The notes beneath the pieces are model-generated. The model searched no databases. It had not been told where the DNA came from and saw only the letters and a list, made by a program, of their open reading frames with translations. A DNA stretch of 5,138 nucleotides from Candidatus Latescibacterota bacterium (GTDB lineage: Bacteria; Latescibacterota; UBA2968; UBA8231). Numbering within the stretch: the first letter of the stretch is position 1; each line of letters starts with the position of its first letter. Location: contig JAJDYK010000037.1 in the NCBI GenBank assembly GCA_022825185.1, positions 1 to 5,138 on the forward strand, in the 5' to 3' direction. Positions 1 through 5,138 of the stretch are shown here, piece by piece. The position numbers and the translations under genes were made by a program.

Positions 1-96
1 CAAACCGTTGACTGGTTCGGCTTCTCCGGTCGGGACGTAGAGATCGGGGTCGTACGCTTCGCTTCCGTGCTCGTCTTCTACTGCGTTTTCAGTCAT
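1..96 (-). CDS. N-terminal fragment of an unrecognised acidic protein (runs off left edge)
   Basis: An open frame starts at an ATG (94-96, minus strand) and stays open for 32 codons to the window edge, so only the N-terminus is visible. The fragment is rich in Glu and Asp (MTENAVEDEHGSEAYDPD...), has no hydrophobic stretch and no signal peptide, and looks like a disordered acidic leader of a cytosolic protein. A weak purine-rich Shine-Dalgarno, GAGAG, lies about 6 nt upstream, and a candidate promoter sits about 35-60 bp upstream, which together favour a real gene start. It follows hicB on the same strand after a 98-bp gap but probably has its own promoter. I do not recognise the family. It is not a HicA toxin: the characteristic HicA N-terminus is absent. 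Because the frame is so short, a chance ORF is possible. Confidence 0.5.
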   Translation of the reverse strand, partial: MTENAVEDEHGSEAYDPDLYVPTGEAEPVNGL

Positions 97-116
97 GGTC
101 GGCTCTCTTTTTTTGC

Positions 117-160
117 TAACTCCAACTAAAGAATAGCGATCATCCGGTTTATCTCCAACT
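117..160. repeat. 11-bp direct repeat pair, 33-bp period
   Basis: TAACTCCAACT (117-127) and TATCTCCAACT (150-160) match at 10 of 11 positions. They are spaced 33 bp start to start, close to three helical turns, so a protein bound to both would sit on the same DNA face. One copy overlaps the candidate -35 and the other the predicted start of the left-edge gene, as expected of regulator half-sites. A chance origin cannot be excluded with only two copies. Confidence 0.35.
130..158 (-). promoter_or_regulatory. Candidate sigma70-type promoter for the left-edge gene
   Basis: On the minus strand, TTGGAG (153-158) and TATTCT (130-135) are separated by exactly 17 nt. The -35 matches the consensus at 3 of 6 positions and the -10 at 4 of 6. 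Transcription would start near 123, about 27 bp before the ATG at 96. The -35 hexamer lies inside one copy of an 11-bp direct repeat and the other copy covers the predicted start site. This is a by-eye prediction, and the organism's consensus is unknown. Confidence 0.3.
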
Positions 161-194
161 TTTGGCTACTCGGTAGATGGAGCCGTTGTCACGC

Positions 195-536
195 CTAGAG
201 ACGCGGTGAATTTTGAGCTAGTTTTTGGGCTACCAAGGCGTTCATGCTAATACCGGCCCGGCCGGCCTCCATCGCCAGCCGTCGATGCAGGCGTTTATCA
301 ATCCGCACGTTGAATTGACCGCTGTATTCTTTCCGGGCAGGGGCAACCGGTACTGGCTCGTTGTGCGCCTGGTAGCTTTCTTTGGCCGCTTCCCAAGCTA
401 CGGTCAGCTCTGCCAACGCTGCGGCTGGCGTATCGGCAAAGGCCGAAATGCCGGGCATTTCTACTAAGTGCGCCAGCCAATCGCCGTCTTCATCCTGAAA
501 GAGATTGACCGAGAAGCCGTCAAAGTTATCCGCCAT
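195..536 (-). CDS. HicB-family antitoxin-like protein, solitary
   Basis: This 113-residue protein has the two-part HicB layout. Residues 8-60 form the partial RNase H-like fold (FSVNLFQDEDGDWLAHLVEMP, the Gly-Ile-Ser turn, then an Ala-rich helix). Residues 72-110 form a C-terminal ribbon-helix-helix DNA-binding segment (SGQFNVRIDKRLHRRLA, then a helix starting GISMNALV). In characterised systems HicB neutralises the mRNA-cleaving toxin HicA and represses its own operon. The frame also has an ATG at 554, but AGGAGG at 546-551 lies inside that extension and is 9 nt from the ATG at 536, so I chose 536. No HicA ORF (usually about 60 aa) flanks it on either side. It is therefore an orphan HicB, either a stand-alone regulator or a remnant of a lost pair. 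Many bacteria carry such chromosomal HicB-like proteins. The family call is firm and the role is inferred. Confidence 0.85.
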   Translation of the reverse strand: MADNFDGFSVNLFQDEDGDWLAHLVEMPGISAFADTPAAALAELTVAWEAAKESYQAHNEPVPVAPARKEYSGQFNVRIDKRLHRRLAMEAGRAGISMNALVAQKLAQNSPRL

Positions 537-545
537 CGCTTTGTT

Positions 546-551
546 CCTCCT
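546..551 (-). promoter_or_regulatory. Shine-Dalgarno site that fixes the hicB start
   Basis: AGGAGG on the minus strand is followed by a 9-nt spacer (AACAAAGCG) and the ATG at 534-536. It lies downstream of the alternative ATG at 552-554, so it can only serve the shorter 113-residue product. Confidence 0.75.
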
Positions 552-557
552 CATGTA

Positions 558-577
558 TGTAACTATATGTGGTTACA
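558..577. promoter_or_regulatory. Inverted repeat TGTAAC-N8-GTTACA, candidate HicB operator
   Basis: Two perfect 6-bp arms (558-563 and 572-577) flank an 8-bp AT-rich centre. The element lies across the predicted hicB -10 and part of its spacer, where a bound repressor would block polymerase. Ribbon-helix-helix antitoxins commonly bind such palindromes at their own promoters, so autoregulation by HicB is the simplest reading. It could also influence the divergent gene starting at 714. Binding is inferred; the symmetry is seen directly. Confidence 0.5.
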
Positions 578-590
578 GAGGACAGCACAA
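562..590 (-). promoter_or_regulatory. Candidate sigma70-type promoter of hicB
   Basis: On the minus strand, TTGTGC (585-590) and TATAGT (562-567) are separated by 17 nt. The -10 matches the consensus at 5 of 6 positions; the -35 keeps only the TTG. Transcription would begin around 553-556, right at the upstream ATG. That is further reason to prefer the ATG at 536 and gives a very short 5' leader carrying the AGGAGG site. Confidence 0.4.
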
Positions 591-635
591 GGGAGATATT
601 CGACGGTCTGAGCTAGATCGCGTCCCACTCGCATT

Positions 636-663
636 TTGACGCTGATACAAGGCGTGGTATCTT
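636..663 (+). promoter_or_regulatory. Candidate promoter of the propeller gene
   Basis: TTGACG (636-641, 5 of 6 matches to consensus) is followed after 16 nt by TATCTT (658-663, 4 of 6 matches). Transcription would start near 670, leaving a leader of about 44 nt before the ATG at 714. The TTG that opens the longest reading frame is thus better explained as part of a -35 hexamer than as a start codon. The prediction is by eye only. Confidence 0.35.
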
Positions 664-702
664 CCTTGCAAAACTACGCTATTTCTCAATCATCCCCTAA
701 CC

Positions 703-706
703 GGAG
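703..706 (+). promoter_or_regulatory. Shine-Dalgarno site deciding the propeller gene start
   Basis: GGAG lies 7 nt before the ATG at 714. No comparable site precedes the in-frame TTG at 636. This supports translation from 714 and a 454-residue product. Confidence 0.55.
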
Positions 707-713
707 CCTCGCC

Positions 714-2078
714 ATGACCGCACCCATCGCCTTGGGATCTCGACGCGAATTATTCGTCGATCACTTTCTCATTGAACACCTCAATGAGGCCGCTCTGCAC
801 CTGCATCCGCCCATCCGCCGCGAAGCGGTCTATCAAGTCTCTCAGCCTTGGGACAACGCCTGTACGGGCTGCTACAATCTCACTCAGGACGGGAGCCGCA
901 TTCTGCTGTACTACCGAGGCTTCTATCCGATTGGCGCGGACTACGCCGACGGTGCCGCCAGTCAGACTACCAACTTGGCCGTCAGCACCGACGGCATCCA
1001 CTTTACGCAACCTGAACTGGGCTTAGTCGAATTCAACGGCACGCGCAAAAACAATGTCCTCATCCAAGGCCACGAGAGTCACAATTTCTGCGTCTTCCTC
1101 GACGGCAATCCCGCGGTCGATCCGGCGCAGCGCTTCAAAGCTGTGGGCGGCACCGGCCAGTCCAACTTGCACGGCTTTGCCTCGCCCGATGGCCTCCATT
1201 GGACTCCGGTCAAAGAAGGCCCCTTGGACGTCACCGGTGCCTTTGACTCGGTCAACGTCGCCCTGTGGGATGACCACATTGGGCGCTATCGGCTCTTCAG
1301 CCGCTACTTCGACAGCACCGGCGGCCGGGTGCGGGCTATCCAGAGTTGCACTTCTGAAGACTTCATTCACTGGACGTCGCCGCAGCCTCACCAGTACGCC
1401 GATGACGTGCCGCTGGAACACTTCTATACCAACGCCACCACACCTTGCCCTGGTGCCGAGCACATCCTGCTGTCGTTCCCCATGCGCTTTTTGCCCGAGC
1501 GCCAGCTCGACATCGCGGCGATGGATTACCCCGGATCGGGCCTGTCCGACGCGGTGTTTATGAGCAGCCGCGACGGCGTCCACTGGGATCGTCCCTTCAT
1601 GGAAGCGTGGGTGCGCCCCGGCACGGATCAGCGCAACTGGTCCCATCGCAGTTGCACGCCCGCTCCCGGCTTGGTGCAAACTGCCCCTGACGAATGGTCC
1701 ATGTACATCTCGGAAAATTACGGCTGGTCAACTAATCGCTTGCGCCGCGTGGTGGTGCGGCCGCACGGTTTTGCCTCGGTGCGGGTCGGGTATAGAGGCG
1801 GTGAATTGCTCACCCGTCCCTTGCTGTTGGAAGGGGACGCCTTGCGCCTCAACTACGCGACTTCGGCGGCGGGGTCGCTGTGGGTGGAACTTCAGGATGA
1901 ATCGGGCCAGCCGCTGCCCGGGTATGCCTTAGAGGAGATGGACCCGATCTACGGGGACCAACTCGACGCGCCCGTGGCTTGGAAAACAGGCGGCGACTTG
2001 TCTGGGCTCAAGGGCCGTCCGGTGCGCTTGCGGGTGGTGTTACAGGACGCTGATTTGTTTGCCGTGCGCGCCGCGTAA
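714..2078 (+). CDS. Predicted five-bladed beta-propeller protein, GH32/GH43/GH130-like, with C-terminal beta-sandwich module
   Basis: The 454-residue product has no signal peptide or membrane segment, so it is probably cytosolic. It opens with RRELFVDHFLIE (10-21), a typical first strand of this family. Residues 50-350 carry four repeats of an S-x-D-G-x-H-aromatic turn: STDGIHF (91), SPDGLHW (157), SEDFIHW (214, degenerate) and SRDGVHW (285). Their spacing of 57-71 residues fits successive propeller blades, and a fifth is suggested by the DEWSMYISENYG region (326-337). Residues 361-454 (from RGGELLTRPL to the DADLFAVR end) form a beta-rich module I recognise from many planctomycete and poribacterial proteins of this type, possibly carbohydrate-binding. 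Glycosidase or phosphorylase activity is plausible, but I cannot assign catalytic residues or a substrate. The in-frame TTG at 636 would add 26 residues of low-complexity sequence; the ATG at 714 has a GGAG and suits the family start. The gene stands alone, divergent from hicB and convergent with the DUF4956 gene. Confidence 0.75.
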   Translation: MTAPIALGSRRELFVDHFLIEHLNEAALHLHPPIRREAVYQVSQPWDNACTGCYNLTQDGSRILLYYRGFYPIGADYADGAASQTTNLAVSTDGIHFTQPELGLVEFNGTRKNNVLIQGHESHNFCVFLDGNPAVDPAQRFKAVGGTGQSNLHGFASPDGLHWTPVKEGPLDVTGAFDSVNVALWDDHIGRYRLFSRYFDSTGGRVRAIQSCTSEDFIHWTSPQPHQYADDVPLEHFYTNATTPCPGAEHILLSFPMRFLPERQLDIAAMDYPGSGLSDAVFMSSRDGVHWDRPFMEAWVRPGTDQRNWSHRSCTPAPGLVQTAPDEWSMYISENYGWSTNRLRRVVVRPHGFASVRVGYRGGELLTRPLLLEGDALRLNYATSAAGSLWVELQDESGQPLPGYALEEMDPIYGDQLDAPVAWKTGGDLSGLKGRPVRLRVVLQDADLFAVRAA

Positions 2079-2081
2079 AAA

Positions 2082-3017
2082 TTACGAGTTGCTGCCTCTC
2101 AGTCTTACGTCGTTGATATAACCTTTGCCGCTTTCTTCGATATTCCGGACAAGGGAGAGCGACTTGACGGATTTTTTGAACCAAATATCAAACACCACGA
2201 CGACCGTCCCATCCTCATTATTGATCACGTCTGCGACCTGCCAGCGCTTGGTATTGGAATTCAGGATCATATCCGTTGCTTTTTGAACCTCTTCGACGTT
2301 CGTTGCATGCACTTCGATCTGCGCGTCACAGGGTTTCTGGGTGGGAATGGCCGTGTCGTTCGTTTCAGAGACTTGGGCCGATTTGTCAGGATAAACAATG
2401 GTCCAGCCGGATATTACGGCCGGCCGCGCGCCAAAGTTGCTTTTCCACACGCCCAGCGCTATGGCGACGAAAACCAACGATGCGAGGTAGGCCACCGTAG
2501 TAAGCTGGGTGCCAGCCGCTAGCCCTATGCCGATGGCCATGAACATGTACACGGCATCCATCGGCTCTTCGAGTGAGGTGCGAAAGCGCACAGCGGCCAC
2601 GATGCCCGCCAAGCTGAAGGCGAGGGCTAGACTGCCCTTAACTAAAAAGACGACCAGCGTTATGGAGGTAGGTATCACGAGCAGCGTGTGGGCAAAGGAT
2701 TGACTGTATTTTTTGCGCGGCCGCGTCCAGCGATAGACCCAAGTAATGGGGAGCGTAACCCCGAAGGCTAGCACCAAAGCGACCATGACGGGAATGGTGT
2801 GTGCCGGATCGACGAGTCGCAACACTCCTTCTTCGATATTGCCGAGTGGAAATGGAGCAGTCTCGGTCCCGAACTCCAAGGATTTTGCTGCGAAGATGCG
2901 TTTGCGCTCTTGGGCGACGTAATAGAGGATCTGGGGGAAGAGGTAAAAAATTCCGCTGAGCGCTAAAAGCCATGCGGCATAGTAAACGAGAAGACGTATG
3001 ATCATGTTGTTGAGCAT
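2082..3017 (-). CDS. DUF4956-family polytopic membrane protein
   Basis: The 311-residue product has hydrophobic segments at about 6-33, 73-95, 109-126, 129-143 and 156-191, so four to six inner-membrane helices. The family signature runs through 127-169: KGSLALAFSLAGIVAAVRFR, then an acidic EEP turn, a YMFMAIGIGLAAG helix and a basic flank. This is the conserved G-x-V-x-A-x-R-F-R-T core of DUF4956. Residues 195-311 are soluble, with alternating strands and a helix (IEVHATNVEEVQKATDMIL, then a VVVVFDIWF strand), suggesting a small ferredoxin- or ACT-like domain. The ATG at 3015-3017 follows AAGGAGGG with 7-nt spacing. Only 21 bp separate it from the stop of the upstream barrel gene, so the two are probably cotranscribed. 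DUF4956 genes often neighbour VTC-type polyphosphate polymerases and CotH-like kinases. The biochemical role is not known to me. Confidence 0.85.
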   Translation of the reverse strand: MLNNMIIRLLVYYAAWLLALSGIFYLFPQILYYVAQERKRIFAAKSLEFGTETAPFPLGNIEEGVLRLVDPAHTIPVMVALVLAFGVTLPITWVYRWTRPRKKYSQSFAHTLLVIPTSITLVVFLVKGSLALAFSLAGIVAAVRFRTSLEEPMDAVYMFMAIGIGLAAGTQLTTVAYLASLVFVAIALGVWKSNFGARPAVISGWTIVYPDKSAQVSETNDTAIPTQKPCDAQIEVHATNVEEVQKATDMILNSNTKRWQVADVINNEDGTVVVVFDIWFKKSVKSLSLVRNIEESGKGYINDVRLRGSNS

Positions 3018-3024
3018 TATGTAT

Positions 3025-3032
3025 CCCTCCTT
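3025..3032 (-). promoter_or_regulatory. Strong Shine-Dalgarno of the DUF4956 gene
   Basis: AAGGAGGG on the minus strand sits 7 nt before the ATG at 3017, within the 21-bp gap after the upstream stop codon (3039-3041). The gap is too short to hold a separate promoter, which supports cotranscription with translation re-initiating at a near-consensus site. Confidence 0.7.
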
Positions 3033-3038
3033 AATTAG

Positions 3039-5138
3039 CTAGAACACCAAACCAGCGCGTAGGTACACTCCGATAAAATCATCGCCGTTTACGACTGCCA
3101 TGCTCACGGTCTGCCACCGGCGGAGAAAAGACAGCCATAATCCACCGCCCACGCCGGTATGCCATGTATCGGCGTCGTTTGGATCTTTGGCGTACATTAC
3201 CCGGCCGGCATCGGCTGCACCGAACAGGCCCAACTCCCCCGGTAGCAAGAGTTTGATTCTGGCCAGCACCAGCCGCAGTTCGGAATTGCCGTACAGTGCG
3301 GCGTCTCCTGCGAACCGGTTTTTCCGAAAACCACGTAAATTGCCATTGGACGCGCCACTACCGGTTAAGCCGGGGCCGCCCAAGAAGGCGCTCTCGTGGA
3401 AGGGAAAGGTTCCCCACACTTTCTTGCCGCCCGCTCGCAAGGCAAGGGTTGGGTTGGTAGGAATGCGAGCTGTTACGTAAGTACGCGCTTCTCCGTCTAT
3501 GCTGCCAAAGGCCGACTTCACATCCCAAATTTTCGGATAGACGGCTCCGGCGACTCTGACCGAAAATCCCCGAGTGGCATACGCTGGATTGTCACGCGTG
3601 TCGTACGCGATTTCGCCTTGTGCTCCCAATTGGCCGAAGGAATCTGTGCCGTACAGCGGGTGATCCAGAGAGCCGATAAATTTGTCTTTGTTGGAACTTA
3701 GCGGCGTATTTGCATACTTGATGATCGGCCCCAAGCCAATGGTCAATTTCGAGCGCAGCGATTCTATGTCTCCTGTATGCCCTGCTGCGCGAAATTCGAG
3801 GGATGGGGCGAGAGCGAAATAGTTTTGCTCCACTTGGTAAAAAGAGGACGGCCCCGGAATTTCCGTTGCATTGCCGAATCCGTTGAACCGGATTACTTGA
3901 AGACCAGAGTACTTGAGATAGATTTTTGCGTCGAGATCGGACAGCAGTTGGCGGAAGGTTCCGGTGTAGGAAACAGATGCCTTGAGACGATTGACCGCCA
4001 GCCCGGCGTTGAAGGAATGACGCGAAGAGAATGGGTTTTTGCGATAGCCGAAGTACTGCCGGCTACCGAAACCGCCTACGAACACGCTCAGATCTGGATT
4101 GGCGACAAGGATCGGGAGCGTAATCGCCTGCATACCCCAGTCCAGTGCATACCGCGCGCGGAGGATCCGTGCGGGAGGACGCTTGTAGGGGCGCTCGTCG
4201 ATTTTTGCGCCCTTGCCTTTGGCGAACCGATTTTTTCCGCGATAATCGTAAAACCGGGTCTTTGTGGCTTCGGCCTGAGATGAGTTTGTGAACGCGTCGG
4301 CTCCGCCTCCGCCGTCGATGCGGACGGCAATTTGTCCCTTGGCCCCCGATATCTCCGCGCGGTCGGCTCCTCCCCGAAGGTATATGCGGACTTCCTGGGT
4401 TTCTTGGGGGTGGAACGTGCGCTGGAAATAGGGCACTCCATCGGGTTCTTCCATGAGGCCGATGCGGACCAAGAGATCGCCGCTCGGCAGGTGTTCACAG
4501 TGGGCGTACTCGTCCTGATCGGTCGCTTGGATTTCGGCCTCGCGGGTAATCAACGCGTAGTATCGGCGGGCAAATTCAGGCAATGCGTCTCGTCTCGATT
4601 TGAGGGCTTTTGTAAGCGCTTTCCCAACGATCTTGTAATACGGCGGTGGGAGTTGCCGCACGGCATCCTCGATGACCGAGTCTGGGAGGTCCCTGCGGAA
4701 CGCCGTTGCGACCGAATCCCATGCCGTCTTATTGAGTTCGGCTAGGAATTGTCGATCCAACTCCCAGCCTGTAGTCGATAGGCCCACCAGACTCGGATAC
4801 GCGTCGTCGAACTCGATTTGCATTGGAAGCCCTCTACGCGCCACAGCCATGCCAAACCCGTCGAAATCGACAAAGGCTTGATCGCGATCCTCTGGTATGG
4901 GTAGCCAAGTATAACAATCGCCAGCGGAGAACCGCGCCCAGCGCCACTGGCCGTAGTGGCGATCCCTGTCGTTGATGAGAAAATCCATCAGCCTCGCCTC
5001 TAGATATGCGCGGGCATCGACGCGGTTGCAGGGCGTTTTTTCCAAGCGCTTCCACAGCTTATCCGTGCCGCTGATCTTGCGGGAACCGGCAAAGCCGGGC
5101 GTATCGTCTGGCCCTTCAGAAGGGTGTTCCTGTAGCAT
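3039..5138 (-). CDS. Atypical kinase-like domain fused to an Omp85/surface-antigen outer-membrane barrel (5'-partial)
   Basis: A frame of 699 codons reaches the right edge. An ATG falls exactly on the last three bases, but similar proteins I recall carry more N-terminal sequence, so I treat the gene as cut. Residues 40-95 hold YLEARLMDFLINDRDRHYGQ and, after an aromatic stretch, PIPEDRDQAFVDFDG. These recall the catalytic-loop Asp and metal-binding Asp motifs of CotH-like and HipA-like kinases. Residues 130-205 are helical. Residues 247-285 contain two Gly/Asp strand repeats (IYLRGGADRAEISG and VRIDGGGGADAF). About 324 to 699 is a beta-barrel of Bac_surface_Ag/Omp85 type: the YDTRDNPAYATRGF motif (512-525), FLGG (585-588) and the L6-loop LRGFRKNRF (601-609), ending in ...LRAGLVF with the terminal Phe expected of a barrel-assembly signal. 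The protein should sit in the outer membrane with the kinase-like part in the periplasm. Kinase activity is inferred, the barrel is well supported, and the substrate is unknown. Confidence 0.8.
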   Translation of the reverse strand: MLQEHPSEGPDDTPGFAGSRKISGTDKLWKRLEKTPCNRVDARAYLEARLMDFLINDRDRHYGQWRWARFSAGDCYTWLPIPEDRDQAFVDFDGFGMAVARRGLPMQIEFDDAYPSLVGLSTTGWELDRQFLAELNKTAWDSVATAFRRDLPDSVIEDAVRQLPPPYYKIVGKALTKALKSRRDALPEFARRYYALITREAEIQATDQDEYAHCEHLPSGDLLVRIGLMEEPDGVPYFQRTFHPQETQEVRIYLRGGADRAEISGAKGQIAVRIDGGGGADAFTNSSQAEATKTRFYDYRGKNRFAKGKGAKIDERPYKRPPARILRARYALDWGMQAITLPILVANPDLSVFVGGFGSRQYFGYRKNPFSSRHSFNAGLAVNRLKASVSYTGTFRQLLSDLDAKIYLKYSGLQVIRFNGFGNATEIPGPSSFYQVEQNYFALAPSLEFRAAGHTGDIESLRSKLTIGLGPIIKYANTPLSSNKDKFIGSLDHPLYGTDSFGQLGAQGEIAYDTRDNPAYATRGFSVRVAGAVYPKIWDVKSAFGSIDGEARTYVTARIPTNPTLALRAGGKKVWGTFPFHESAFLGGPGLTGSGASNGNLRGFRKNRFAGDAALYGNSELRLVLARIKLLLPGELGLFGAADAGRVMYAKDPNDADTWHTGVGGGLWLSFLRRWQTVSMAVVNGDDFIGVYLRAGLVF

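Noticed and set aside
108..114. T7 run considered as a terminator tail
   Set aside because: There is no GC-rich hairpin before it on the plus strand. On the minus strand it is an A-run just upstream of the left-edge gene's SD.
161..187. Small hairpin-like sequence (GGCTAC...GTAG...AGCC) downstream of hicB considered as its terminator
   Set aside because: The stems are only 4 bp and interrupted, and no T-run follows on the minus strand.
225..467. Plus-strand open frame opposite hicB, considered as a possible toxin partner
   Set aside because: Its sequence has no HicA features (no double-stranded-RNA-binding-like fold or conserved His context), and it is the reverse-frame shadow of the HicB coding sequence.
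552..554. Upstream ATG as the hicB start
   Set aside because: The AGGAGG lies after this ATG, within the would-be coding sequence, and the predicted transcription start falls on it.
1023..1679. Long minus-strand open frame (218 codons) inside the propeller gene
   Set aside because: It lies wholly antisense to a gene with clear repeat motifs, its composition is that of a reverse-frame shadow, and it shows no recognisable domain.
3777..4283. Plus-strand open frame of 168 codons opposite the barrel gene
   Set aside because: It is antisense to the well-supported Omp85-type barrel coding sequence and shows no recognisable domain of its own.
5136..5138. ATG on the last three bases as the true start of the barrel fusion
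   Set aside because: It coincides with the window edge, no upstream sequence is visible to judge a ribosome site, and the kinase-like domain would lack its N-terminal lobe. The gene most likely continues beyond the window.

Overview
The window comes from a Gram-negative bacterium: its largest gene encodes an Omp85-type outer-membrane barrel. The DNA is moderately GC-rich by eye. The central gene belongs to a cytosolic-looking five-bladed-propeller family that I associate with Planctomycetota, Poribacteria and Latescibacteria-like genomes. The kinase-like/barrel architecture is one I associate mainly with Bacteroidota and related FCB lineages. I would place the source in the PVC/FCB part of the tree, probably an uncultured environmental lineage. 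The phylum is an inference from remembered family distribution and not from a marker gene.

Left part (1-713). On the minus strand lie the first 32 codons of an unrecognised acidic protein that runs off the left edge, then a complete solitary HicB-family antitoxin-like gene. No HicA toxin partner is visible beside it. The 98-bp gap between these two genes holds a candidate promoter and a pair of 11-bp direct repeats 33 bp apart. The 177-bp gap between hicB and the next gene holds a candidate divergent promoter pair, with a perfect 6-bp inverted repeat lying over the hicB promoter.

Middle (714-2078). One plus-strand gene encodes a predicted GH32/GH43/GH130-like five-bladed propeller protein with a C-terminal beta-sandwich-like module. 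Its likely start is the ATG at 714, not the in-frame TTG at 636. It converges tail to tail with the next gene, with only 3 bp between the two stop codons.

Right part (2082-5138). Two minus-strand genes form a tight operon with a 21-bp gap. The upstream gene is cut by the right edge. It joins an atypical kinase-like (CotH-reminiscent) domain to a C-terminal Omp85/surface-antigen barrel. The downstream gene encodes a DUF4956 polytopic membrane protein with a soluble C-terminal domain. DUF4956 proteins are often found beside VTC-type polyphosphate polymerases and CotH-like kinases, so this pair could be a trans-envelope device in which an inner-membrane protein works with a kinase-like/outer-membrane fusion. 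That pairing is the most interesting content of the window. Its function is unknown. No RNA genes, CRISPR arrays or insertion sequences were seen, and no gene-free stretch exceeds 300 bases.
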